Of a DNA stretch of 31,850 nucleotides, positions 8,597-15,695 are shown in pieces. Origin of the DNA: Halomonas halophila (lineage in GTDB: Bacteria > Pseudomonadota > Gammaproteobacteria > Pseudomonadales > Halomonadaceae). Every line of letters starts with the position of its first letter. Positions within the stretch are counted from its first letter, which is position 1. The position numbers and the translations under genes are program-made. The notes beneath the pieces are model-generated. The model was not told the DNA's origin, searched no databases, and worked only from the letters and a program-made list of their open reading frames with translations. The DNA is taken from assembly GCA_002433675.1 (NCBI GenBank), contig DJIP01000362.1, forward strand, positions 2,573 through 34,422, given 5' to 3'.

Positions 8597-8640
8597 CCGC
8601 CCAAGCGCTCGCCAACGGCAGGTAGCGAGCGCTCGGGCGG
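8597..8640 (-). other. Long stem-loop between dctP and dctQ
   Basis: CCGCCCAAGCGCTCGC (8597-8612) pairs with GCGAGCGCTCGGGCGG (8625-8640) through a 16-bp stem with a single G-U wobble in the minus-strand RNA and a 12-nt loop. It lies 28 nt after the dctP stop and has no U-run. Such structures after binding-protein genes are known to protect the upstream message, so the binding protein is made in excess over the membrane subunits. Confidence 0.7.
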
Positions 8641-8667
8641 GAAGGTCAGTCGAGGATCAGTGGACGA

Positions 8668-9684
8668 TCAGCTGCCGCAGTCGCTGGAGCGAATGCGATC
8701 GAGCATCTCCGAGCCGTACTCGTCGGTGTAGACCGAGTAGGAGGGCTCGACGGCGGCCTGGAACTGGGACTTGTCGATGTCATCGACCACGGTCATGCCC
8801 TTGGCCTTGAGTTCCTCGACGCCTTCGGTCTCGAGTCTCGACACCATCGCTCGGGTGGCCTCGGCGCCGGCCTGGGCGGCCTCCATGAACCAGCCCTTCT
8901 GCTCATCGGACAGGCCGTCCCAGAGGATCGGCGAGGCCAGCATGATGGCCGGAGAATAGACGTGGCCGGTCAGCGACAGGCGATCCTGGACCTCCCACAG
9001 ATTGCCGGTGAGGATCACCGAGATGGGGTTTTCCTGGCCGTCCACGGTGCCCTGCTGCAGCGCGGTAAACAGCTCCGGGAAGGCCATCGGTGTCGGATGC
9101 ACGCCCATTTCGTTGAACGCCGCCATGTGCATCTCGTTTTCCATGGTGCGGATCTTGAGACCCTGGGCATCTTCGGGGGTCTCGATGTCACGCTGGCTGT
9201 TGGTCATGTGGCGGAAGCCGTTCTCGGTCCAGGCAAGACCCACCAGATCGTGCTCGCCGATCTTGTCGAGCAGGTCCTGGCCGACCTCGCCATCCAGCAC
9301 GCAGCGGGCGTGGTCGTAGTCCTTGAACAGAAATGGCAGGTCGAGCACGTAGGTCTCAGGGACGAAGTTGCCCAGCGGCCCGGTTGAGGTGACAACGGCG
9401 TCGATGGTGCCGATCTGCAGGCCTTCGATCATGGCGCGCTCGCCGCCCAGCGCACCGGAGGGCTGCTCGTTGACCGTGAATTCGCCGTCGGACAGCTCCT
9501 CCAGGGTCGCCTTGAAGGCATCGATACCCTCGGAGTAGTGAGAGCTGTCCGAGGTGGTGTGGCCGACGGTGATGGTCTGGGCGGCAGCCGCTGGCAGGGC
9601 AAACCCGGCCAGTGCCACGGCCAGCAGGCAGGGCTTGAGGTGAAAGGCGGGGCGGCGTGTTGCGTGGCGTACAGTCGTCGTCAT
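8668..9684 (-). CDS. dctP: TRAP transporter solute-binding protein (DctP family)
   Basis: 338 residues. An N-terminal signal peptide of about 35 residues ends ALPAAAA before QTITVGH. The mature protein shows the DctP fold landmarks: the substrate-carboxylate arginine R179 in LKIRT, and the segment PTPMAFPELFTALQQGTVDGQENP. That arginine is the family's carboxylate clamp, so the ligand is most likely an organic or sugar acid, not a neutral sugar. GAGGA precedes the ATG. The gene follows oiaK by 60 nt and precedes dctQ; the tight association with the 3-oxo-isoapionate enzymes makes D-apionate or a related branched acid the leading ligand candidate (inference). Confidence 0.95.
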   Translation of the reverse strand: MTTTVRHATRRPAFHLKPCLLAVALAGFALPAAAAQTITVGHTTSDSSHYSEGIDAFKATLEELSDGEFTVNEQPSGALGGERAMIEGLQIGTIDAVVTSTGPLGNFVPETYVLDLPFLFKDYDHARCVLDGEVGQDLLDKIGEHDLVGLAWTENGFRHMTNSQRDIETPEDAQGLKIRTMENEMHMAAFNEMGVHPTPMAFPELFTALQQGTVDGQENPISVILTGNLWEVQDRLSLTGHVYSPAIMLASPILWDGLSDEQKGWFMEAAQAGAEATRAMVSRLETEGVEELKAKGMTVVDDIDKSQFQAAVEPSYSVYTDEYGSEMLDRIRSSDCGS

Positions 9685-9719
9685 TGTTGTTTCCTCTTTG
9701 CGGGATGACGCTTGGGTGT

Positions 9720-9741
9720 GGCCGTGCCCGGTGGCACGGCC
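9720..9741 (-). other. Intercistronic hairpin after oiaK
   Basis: GGCCGTGCC (9720-9728), loop CGGT, GGCACGGCC (9733-9741): perfect 9-bp stem starting 3 nt after the oiaK stop. No T-tract follows in the minus direction. It may partly terminate the enzyme transcript before dctP or protect its 3' end. Confidence 0.65.
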
Positions 9742-9744
9742 GGA

Positions 9745-11103
9745 TCAGTGCTCGTGGTCGGCCAGGGCTCGTCCTCGCCTTAGCCGCTCGAAGTAGTCGT
9801 CGCCACCGATCTGACCGCCCTTGAAGGCGATCTCTAGATCCTGGTAGCGCGGGTCGTCGCTGTGGGCCTGGCACAGCGGCGAACCCGGGGTGTCCGGCAG
9901 CGGCATCTTGACCGTCAGGGCATGGATGTTCAGGGCGGTGATGGCATGGCTCGAGGTGTCGCCGCCGGCCACGCACACCCGGGTCAGCCCCTGATCGTCC
10001 ACCAGCGCCTTGAGCATCTCGCCGAGGGCCTTGCCCAGACTGTGGCGGCTGGATTCGGTGGCCAGGCTGTCGTCGTGGCTGTCGGGTCCCATGGCGGTGT
10101 GCAGGATGACGCTGCGGCCACTGCTCAGGGCATCCAGTGCCTTGAGGATGGCGGTAGCCATGGCCTCGTTGCGATGGGCGGGGATGGCCAGGCTGCGGGC
10201 GTCGAGCTCGATGCGCTGAAAACCGGCGTGTTCGACCGCCCAGTGAATCTGGCGTGCGGTGGTGCTGGAGACGCTGCCGGAGACCACCGCGATGCGCTCG
10301 ACCGAACGGGGCGGAGTGAAGTCCTCGCCACCTTCCACCAGCCCCAGGCGTTGCCACTCGGCGAGCAGGGCATACTCGACACCGGACGAGCCGACCACGA
10401 AGCCGCCCTTGCCGCCTTGTTGCTGCGGGCGAGTGCGCCAGAGTTGATGACCCACCGCCTGTTGATGGGTGGGTTCGAGCACGTCGAACAGCACCGCCGG
10501 ATGCTCGGCGAGGGCGTGATCCACGCGTTCGTCGATATCCGGCAGGGCCAGGCCGGGCACATCGATCAGGCCGACCGGCAGAGTGGTCTGGGCGGCCAGG
10601 TGGCGGCGCAGGTCCGCCTCGTGCATGGGGGTGACCGGGTGGCGCGACATCACGGGGTGTCGATCGATGCGGTAGATCTGATCCTGATAGGCGGCGTAGA
10701 GCTCGCCGAAGACGGTGTAGCGGCGCATCTGCGGCACCCCCACCACCAGTGGGATCGGTGTCTCGCCGAAGACGCCGCGCGCGACCTCCATGGCACAACC
10801 GATGCTGCCGACCTCGGGGCTGCTGTCGAAGGTGGAGCAGGTCTTGTAGTGCGTCAGCGCTGCGCCCTGTTCGGCCAGCCACTGGAAGGAACGCTTGAGC
10901 TCGCGGCGCATCCAGTCATTGGACTCGCTGCGGCTGGTGCCGGCCAGACCCAGGGCACGGCAATGATCGAAGCGCGCGCGCTGTTCGGCGCTGGGGCGAG
11001 CGGTGAACAGTACGCTGGGGACGCCCTGGCAGGCCAGGGCTTCAAGCGCGTCGGTGGAGCCGGTCAGATCATCGCCGTAGTAGCTCAGCAGCAGGTCGTT
11101 CAT
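9745..11103 (-). CDS. oiaK: DUF1537 four-carbon acid-sugar kinase family, probable 3-oxo-isoapionate kinase
   Basis: ATP-dependent sugar-acid kinase of 452 residues. The N-terminal domain starts with the family hallmark YYGDDLTGSTD (8-18) and has KTCSTFDSSPEVGSIG at 87-102. The C-terminal nucleotide-binding domain has VVSGSVSS (273-280) and the GGDTSS turn (380-385). Characterised DUF1537 kinases act on threonate, erythronate derivatives or, in apiose-degrading bacteria, on 3-oxo-isoapionate (OiaK). The last is preferred here because the neighbours upstream are an ApnO-like protein and a RuBisCO-like protein. Its ATG overlaps the stop of the RuBisCO-like gene by 4 nt. The name follows from context as much as from sequence. 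Confidence 0.82.
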   Translation of the reverse strand: MNDLLLSYYGDDLTGSTDALEALACQGVPSVLFTARPSAEQRARFDHCRALGLAGTSRSESNDWMRRELKRSFQWLAEQGAALTHYKTCSTFDSSPEVGSIGCAMEVARGVFGETPIPLVVGVPQMRRYTVFGELYAAYQDQIYRIDRHPVMSRHPVTPMHEADLRRHLAAQTTLPVGLIDVPGLALPDIDERVDHALAEHPAVLFDVLEPTHQQAVGHQLWRTRPQQQGGKGGFVVGSSGVEYALLAEWQRLGLVEGGEDFTPPRSVERIAVVSGSVSSTTARQIHWAVEHAGFQRIELDARSLAIPAHRNEAMATAILKALDALSSGRSVILHTAMGPDSHDDSLATESSRHSLGKALGEMLKALVDDQGLTRVCVAGGDTSSHAITALNIHALTVKMPLPDTPGSPLCQAHSDDPRYQDLEIAFKGGQIGGDDYFERLRRGRALADHEH

Positions 11104-12365
11104 GGGCAGAAGGTCTCCAGAGCCTGGGCCAGTTCACCATGGTCACGGGCGTGGTCGGACAGCGAGATGCCGCGTGCAGCGGCGTCGTAGGCCTGGCGCA
11201 GGCTTCTGACCCCGGCGGCGATACCGCCAGGGTGGGCCATGATGCCGCCGCCTGCGGTGACGATCATGTCGCTGCTGCCCCCCATGGCGCGACAGGTGTC
11301 GATTGCCTGGCAGGCGGTCTGGTTGGAGGAGAACACCGGCATCACGGTGTGGGCCGGTCCCGGCGGTTCGAACAGCGGCGTCAGGCAGGCCCGGGCGCTG
11401 GCGGCGACACTGTCGTCGGACTCCGAGAACTTGTTGGCCAGACCATTGACGTGAAGGTGATCGACGCCGGCCAGGCGCCAGAAGGTCTGCCAGGCGGCGA
11501 AGTCCATGCCCAGCAGCGGCTCCCGGCTGAACATGCCCCAGCCGGCGCGGTGGCCGTGGATGGGCAGCTCACAGTGGCGCCGCAGATGACTGACGCCGGC
11601 CAGACCCACCGCGTTCAGGGCGACCATCACACAGCTGCCGCCGGCGGCCAGCACGTGGTCGTGGTGCCGGCGCATCTCGTCGATCTCGCCGGTGATGTTG
11701 AAGGCCACCATGACCTTGCGTCCGGTGAGCTGCTCATGTTCAAGCACCAGCGGCATGATCGCGTCGACCCGCTCGGTGAACGGGCAGTGCGGGCCGTTGG
11801 CCTGGAGTTCATCGTCCTTGATGAAGTCGATGCCGCCATCCAGCAGTTCCTTCACCACCTCGGCGGTGGCATCGGGAGACAGCCCGACGCTGGGCTTGAT
11901 GATGGTGCCGATCAGCGGACCCTGGTCGACGCCGCTGAGGCGGCGGGTACCGTCGATGCCGAACTGGGGCCCGGGGCAGGCCTCGGCAAAGGCGTGGGGC
12001 AGGCTGACGTCGAGCAGCCTGAGCCCGGAGAATTCCTTGAGTTCATACAGATTGCCGGCGAGGGTGGCCATCAGCGTGGTCAACGACGGACCGAGGTTCT
12101 CAAGGGGCCAGGACAAACGCACCCGGGCACGCTGGTAACGGGTGCCGGGCGGCTGGGGCCGGGTCGGCATGGGCAGCGAGGGCGCGTCGACGCTGTCGAG
12201 CAATTCGATGGACTCGACCCTGGCCGCATGACGCTTTCGAAAGTCCTCGGTTTCTGCGGCCAGGCGGGTGAAGGTGCCGCAGGATTGCTCCCCGGCCATC
12301 ACCTGGCAGGCCTGCTCCACCTCGAAGGGGGTCTCGATCAGGTAGCTGGCTTCGATTCGGTTCAT
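11100..12365 (-). CDS. RuBisCO-like protein, probable 3-oxo-isoapionate-4-phosphate decarboxylase or transcarboxylase/hydrolase
   Basis: Form IV RuBisCO large-chain homologue of 421 residues. The metal site is intact: K183 (carbamylation site), D185 and E186 in GGIDFIKDDE. Also present are the GTIIKPS strand with K157 and GHRAG (271-275), equivalent to the His-Arg of true RuBisCO. Loop 6 does not carry the usual carboxylase lysine sequence, so CO2 fixation on ribulose bisphosphate is not expected. In apiose/apionate pathways two such proteins are known: OiaX, which decarboxylates 3-oxo-isoapionate 4-phosphate to L-erythrulose 1-phosphate, and OiaT, which splits it to 3-phosphoglycerate and glycolate. 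No erythrulose-phosphate isomerases are visible here, which leans slightly to OiaT. AAGAGG precedes the ATG; the stop overlaps oiaK by 4 nt. Confidence 0.85.
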   Translation of the reverse strand: MNRIEASYLIETPFEVEQACQVMAGEQSCGTFTRLAAETEDFRKRHAARVESIELLDSVDAPSLPMPTRPQPPGTRYQRARVRLSWPLENLGPSLTTLMATLAGNLYELKEFSGLRLLDVSLPHAFAEACPGPQFGIDGTRRLSGVDQGPLIGTIIKPSVGLSPDATAEVVKELLDGGIDFIKDDELQANGPHCPFTERVDAIMPLVLEHEQLTGRKVMVAFNITGEIDEMRRHHDHVLAAGGSCVMVALNAVGLAGVSHLRRHCELPIHGHRAGWGMFSREPLLGMDFAAWQTFWRLAGVDHLHVNGLANKFSESDDSVAASARACLTPLFEPPGPAHTVMPVFSSNQTACQAIDTCRAMGGSSDMIVTAGGGIMAHPGGIAAGVRSLRQAYDAAARGISLSDHARDHGELAQALETFCP

Positions 12366-12425
12366 GCCTGGCCTCTTGATACTCGCGATGGCGCTGTCGT
12401 CAGACTCTGTGGAGAGCGTGGCCCC

Positions 12426-13256
12426 TCAGGTGATGCGCTGAATGCTGTCGGCGATGGCGTCCGGTTCGAACACCCGCTTCCAGTCATCGCGCATCAGCAT
12501 CGGCTTGCCGTTCTCGATCGCCTTGTTGCAGGCGTCCGAGAAAGCGCCGGGCTGCTCATCGAAGATCACCGCACCGAGGATGTTGAGATGGCCAAGCAGA
12601 AAGTCCCTGGCACACTCATGGCTGACGCCTCGATCCACGACTTCGTCCATCGCTTCACGCATCACCGATAACAGTGTGGCACATACCGTTTCCGACAGAC
12701 CGGGTTCCAGCAGCGCCATCTGTTCAACGCTGACGCGATGGCTGCGCCCGACGGGGGCATAGATGGTCCTGGCCACGGCCTCGCCCAAGGCAAAGTGGCG
12801 GTCATCGCCCTGCATCAGGGCGCTGACGATATGCTGGGTGGCGTGGCTGCCGCCGAAATAGTCGCGCTTGGCCTCGAGGGTGGTCTCGTCGTTGAAGATC
12901 GGCGGGTGACACGGGTGGGTGACGAAGTAGACCAGGTCGTCACGTTCGGGCAGATGGCCGGCGAAGGGGGCGGCGGCGTCCAGGCAGACCACCATGGTGC
13001 CGGCTTCGATCGACGGTGACAGCTCGGCGGCAATCTTCTGGATCAGGGTGTCGGGAACGGCCAGGATGACCACATCCGCGCCGGCCACCGCCTGCTCGGC
13101 GCTGTCGACGCACTCGATGTCGAGTTCGTCGCGAAGCCGTTGGCGGCCCTGTTCGCTGACCTCGACGTGACGCACGTCGAAGTCCGAAGTCTTGAGATTG
13201 CGGGAGAGGCGGGCGCCCATCTTGCCGCCGGCACCGATCAAGGCAATGGTCGTCAT
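12426..13256 (-). CDS. apnO: D-apionate oxidoisomerase-like NAD-dependent dehydrogenase
   Basis: 276 residues: a Rossmann domain with LIGAGGKMG (6-14) and a C-terminal helical domain of the phosphogluconate-dehydrogenase-like type. The segment VTHPCHPPIF (112-121) is a strong mark of this subgroup. ApnO oxidises D-apionate and migrates its hydroxymethyl group, giving 3-oxo-isoapionate, the substrate of the kinase encoded two genes on. The ATG at 13256 is chosen because the Rossmann strand starts at once; the 21-codon upstream extension begins only with TTG. No good Shine-Dalgarno is seen: the leader just before the ATG is instead an 11-bp palindrome (CAGGTAACCTG on the plus strand), so initiation may be regulated. 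First gene of the operon. Without experiment a related hydroxy-acid oxidation is also possible. Confidence 0.78.
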   Translation of the reverse strand: MTTIALIGAGGKMGARLSRNLKTSDFDVRHVEVSEQGRQRLRDELDIECVDSAEQAVAGADVVILAVPDTLIQKIAAELSPSIEAGTMVVCLDAAAPFAGHLPERDDLVYFVTHPCHPPIFNDETTLEAKRDYFGGSHATQHIVSALMQGDDRHFALGEAVARTIYAPVGRSHRVSVEQMALLEPGLSETVCATLLSVMREAMDEVVDRGVSHECARDFLLGHLNILGAVIFDEQPGAFSDACNKAIENGKPMLMRDDWKRVFEPDAIADSIQRIT

Positions 13257-13421
13257 GGCCAGGTAACCTGTGTGAAAAAGTGGAAGAGGCAAGCTTTGCT
13301 GCAACTGGTATGATGACAATATAAGTGGCCGAGGCTGTCAAACACGACCTTGGTCGAGTGTCATGTTCCAGGCCCGCTGGCATGGGTATGCTGCGGGGCC
13401 TGGCGCCGCGAGGTAGAGGCC
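13257..13421. promoter_or_regulatory. Divergent apnO/gntR control region
   Basis: 165 bp between the two divergent starts. For gntR, TTGCTG (13296-13301) and TATAAG (13320-13325) are 18 nt apart. For the operon, a perfect TTGACA reads on the minus strand (TGTCAA at 13336-13341), with an AT-rich region about 13315-13322 as -10, so the two promoters overlap. GGTATG occurs at 13307-13312 inside the gntR spacer and again at 13385-13390; the NanR subgroup of FadR-like regulators, which this regulator resembles, is known to bind GGTATA repeats. CAGGTAACCTG (13260-13270) is an 11-bp palindrome right before the apnO ATG. Which of these is the operator is not decided. Confidence 0.5.
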
Positions 13422-14129
13422 ATGAGCGACTCGTTGAAGATTTCTCGCCGCAAACTGTCCGACGAGGTGTTCGATCGGCTTTATCAGCAACTGCTGAACG
13501 GCGACTATGCGCCGGGGGACAGCCTGCCCTCTGAGCGGGAATTGATGGATACCTTCGGGGTCGGCCGGCCGGCCATCCGCGAAGCGATGCAGGCGCTGGA
13601 GCGACTGGGGCTGGTGTCGATCCACCACGGGCAGCGGCCCAAGGTGCTGACGCCCAGTGCCGACGGCATGCTGGCCCAGATAGAACTGACCGCGATGCAC
13701 CTGCTGTCGACCGAACCCGCCTCGCTCGAACACCTCAAGGAGGCGCGGCTATTCTTCGAGGTGGGCATGGTGGCGCGGGCGGCGCGGCAGGTGGGCGCCA
13801 AGGATCTGGCGCGCCTCGAGGCGCTGGTGGAGCGCCAGCGGGTGGCGTTGAACAAGGACATCGATGCCTTTATCGCGGCGGACATGGGGTTTCATGTTGC
13901 CATCGCCGAGACCACCGGTAACCCTATCTTCATCGCGGTCAGTCGGGCGATGTTCGAGTGGCTGGCCAGGTTCCATACCTCGCTGATCCACTGGAAAGGC
14001 AGCGAGCATGTGACGCTGGAGGAGCACGAGCGCATCCTGGCGGCGTTGAAGAACGGCGACGAAGGCGCTGCCATTCGCGAGATGACGCGTCATCTGGAAA
14101 GGGCGCGTTCGGTGTACGCTCCCAGTTGA
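13422..14129 (+). CDS. GntR-family transcriptional regulator, FadR subfamily (FCD domain), NanR-like
   Basis: 235 residues. A winged helix-turn-helix covers about 10-75, with LPSERELMDTFGVGRPAIREAM as the recognition region, and an FCD ligand-binding domain covers about 100-230. Its metal-site pattern is visible as D154 and H158 (DMGFHVAIAE), H202 and H224. FCD domains bind small carboxylates through a metal, so the inducer is probably the imported sugar acid or a pathway intermediate. The wHTH resembles that of NanR. The start is the ATG at 13422 with GAGG upstream; the 24-codon extension to 13350 lacks regulator sequence. It is divergent from apnO, the usual arrangement for a local repressor of the operon. 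Confidence 0.92.
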   Translation: MSDSLKISRRKLSDEVFDRLYQQLLNGDYAPGDSLPSERELMDTFGVGRPAIREAMQALERLGLVSIHHGQRPKVLTPSADGMLAQIELTAMHLLSTEPASLEHLKEARLFFEVGMVARAARQVGAKDLARLEALVERQRVALNKDIDAFIAADMGFHVAIAETTGNPIFIAVSRAMFEWLARFHTSLIHWKGSEHVTLEEHERILAALKNGDEGAAIREMTRHLERARSVYAPS

Positions 14130-14197
14130 GGGCGCATTGATCCCCGCTTTTGACGCTCGCCCCGGACGGGCGACACTTATCGAGAAGGAACGGGACC

Positions 14198-15040
14198 TTG
14201 GATAGTGATCTGGTCTACGCCCTGGACATGGCGGGGACGGTGGTCTTCGCCCTGTCGGGCATCTTGCTGGCGTGCCGCTCACGCATGGATCCCATCGGCA
14301 TGCTGGTGCTGGCGGCGGTGACCGCCGTCGGAGGAGGGACCCTGCGTGATCTGGTGCTGGGTGTCGCCCCGGTGTTCTGGATCCGCGATCCGACCTATCT
14401 TTGGGTGATCCTGGCCACGGTGCTGTGCGCACTGGTCGGATTTCACTATATCCACCGCCTCAATCGGGTGGTGCTGCCGGTGGCCGACGCCTTCGGTCTG
14501 GCGCTGTTCGTGATCATTGGTGCCAACAAGGCGATGCTGCTGGGGACCTCGGGGGTCGTGGCGGTGTTGATGGGGCTGTTTACCGGGGTGGCCGGCGGCA
14601 TGATCCGTGACGTGCTGGCAAGGCGGGTGCCGATGGTGCTGTGTCGTGAGGTCTACGCCACCGCCGCCATCGCCGGCGGTGTTGTCTTCGTGGCATTGGC
14701 AAGCCTCGGCGCCCCCAGGCTTGGCATTCTGCTGTCGCTTGTCACCACCCTGGGGCTGCGGCTCGCGGCAATCCGCTGGCAGCTGGCGCTGCCGGTGCTG
14801 GCCTGGGTGGTGATCGAGCCATCTCCTGGCCAGTCGGCGTCGAGTCGGACGGCGGATGCCGACGCCGCAGCGGAGCCCGCTGACCCGGCGGCGATGCCGG
14901 CCGATGGCATTGACACACCGCTGACATCGTCCCGAGAGACGGCAACGTCCGCCGACGTCGCGCGTCCCAAGATGCGGGTGAGGATGGTCTCCCGAAGCAA
15001 GGCCGCTCGCCTGTGGCCCGAGGATGAGGACATCGACTGA
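14198..15040 (+). CDS. TRIC/YadS-like (UPF0126) membrane protein with acidic C-terminal tail
   Basis: 280 residues. Seven membrane helices in two repeats, each with the family glycine motif: GGGTLRD (45-51) and GGMIRD (133-138). Prokaryotic homologues form trimeric K+/cation-conducting channels by structure; E. coli YadS/YicG are about 205 residues. The extra 70 or so residues here are a polar, Ala/Asp/Ser-rich, probably disordered tail ending in EDEDID. The start is assigned to a TTG at 14198, with AAGGAA 7 nt before it; the open frame to 14150 has no better signal. The gap to gntR is 68 nt, so it might be read through from gntR, but no functional link to sugar acids is evident. Confidence 0.85.
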   Translation: MDSDLVYALDMAGTVVFALSGILLACRSRMDPIGMLVLAAVTAVGGGTLRDLVLGVAPVFWIRDPTYLWVILATVLCALVGFHYIHRLNRVVLPVADAFGLALFVIIGANKAMLLGTSGVVAVLMGLFTGVAGGMIRDVLARRVPMVLCREVYATAAIAGGVVFVALASLGAPRLGILLSLVTTLGLRLAAIRWQLALPVLAWVVIEPSPGQSASSRTADADAAAEPADPAAMPADGIDTPLTSSRETATSADVARPKMRVRMVSRSKAARLWPEDEDID

Positions 15041-15142
15041 GCGAGATCTGACGCGTTCACTTGTTCGCGCTGTTCAACCGAGGTGGCAGGTGCCATGCTC
15101 TTGTTCAGTGAGCCGATGTATTTGTCCCCTGCATGGTGACAA

Positions 15143-15160
15143 GGGGGACGCCGCTCCCCC
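15143..15160 (+). promoter_or_regulatory. Short inverted repeat in the leader of the DUF4160 gene
   Basis: GGGGGA (15143-15148) and TCCCCC (15155-15160) form a 6-bp hairpin 11 nt before the ATG at 15172, next to the ribosome binding site GGGAG. It could act as an operator or fold over the leader and limit translation. Confidence 0.4.
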
Positions 15161-15171
15161 ATGAGGGAGTG

Positions 15172-15414
15172 ATGCCGACACTCTTGAGAAAAGGCCCGTA
15201 CCGGTTTTTCTTCTACAGCGACGAAGGCGATCCACGAGAGCCGCCCCATGTTCACGTGGCGGCGGGCGATCAGGTCGCGAAATTCTGGCTGGATCCGGTC
15301 GAGTTGCAATCGAGCAAACGTCTGCGTGCCCATGAAATCACCCAGCTCTGTCGGCTGGTTGAACGGCACCAGGCAGAGTTTCTGGAGGCATGGCATGCGT
15401 ACTTTACGTCTTGA
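15172..15414 (+). CDS. DUF4160 domain protein
   Basis: 80 residues. Typical small DUF4160 protein: starts MPTLLRKGPYRFFFYS, then EPPHVHV (23-29), FWLDPVEL, and a C-terminal helix ending in EFLEAWHAYF. The molecular function of the family is not established. Genes of this type are regularly found beside a DUF2442 gene, and the pair has been regarded as toxin-antitoxin-like. Here the DUF2442 start lies inside this gene, a 20-nt overlap. The start is the ATG at 15172 with GGGAG just before it; an upstream in-frame ATG (15133) is less likely because it would put a hairpin inside the coding region and precede the conserved MPT start. Confidence 0.85.
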   Translation: MPTLLRKGPYRFFFYSDEGDPREPPHVHVAAGDQVAKFWLDPVELQSSKRLRAHEITQLCRLVERHQAEFLEAWHAYFTS

Positions 15415-15670
15415 ATCCGAACCCCTGGCTGTTGATGTGGCATTCTCCTCCGATGCATTTTGCGTCACCCTGAATGATGGGCGAGAGCTTTCGATTCCGC
15501 TGGCCTGGTTTCCCAGGCTATTGCACGGCTCACGTGAGCAACGTGAGCAGTGGGAGCTGATCGGCGGCGGAGAAGGGCTGCACTGGGAGGCCTTGGACGA
15601 AGATGTCTCTGTGGCAGGTCTGTTGGCCGGTCGCGGTGATCAGACGCGCCGCCGCGAAAGCGTCGCTTGA
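15395..15670 (+). CDS. DUF2442 domain protein
   Basis: 91 residues. The family pattern is clear: a DGRELSIPLAWFPRL strand-turn, then W-L-IGGGEGLHWEALDEDVSVAGLL. The domain is small and beta-rich and has been proposed to bind DNA or a partner protein, without firm proof. It starts with ATG at 15395, GGAGG 8 nt ahead, inside the end of the DUF4160 gene, so the two are translated from one message. The extra 15 residues after GLLAG are charged and not conserved in the family as I know it. Confidence 0.85.
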   Translation: MRTLRLESEPLAVDVAFSSDAFCVTLNDGRELSIPLAWFPRLLHGSREQREQWELIGGGEGLHWEALDEDVSVAGLLAGRGDQTRRRESVA

Positions 15671-15695
15671 CCGGCCGTCTGGCTTGAAAACCACC

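Noticed and set aside
8597..8640. Intrinsic terminator separating dctP from dctQ
   Set aside because: The stem is strong but there is no U-tract, and the downstream permease genes need the same transcript; stabilisation or partial attenuation is more likely.
11100..12365. True CO2-fixing RuBisCO
   Set aside because: The metal lysine is present, but loop 6 differs and the gene sits in a sugar-acid operon without a small subunit or phosphoribulokinase.
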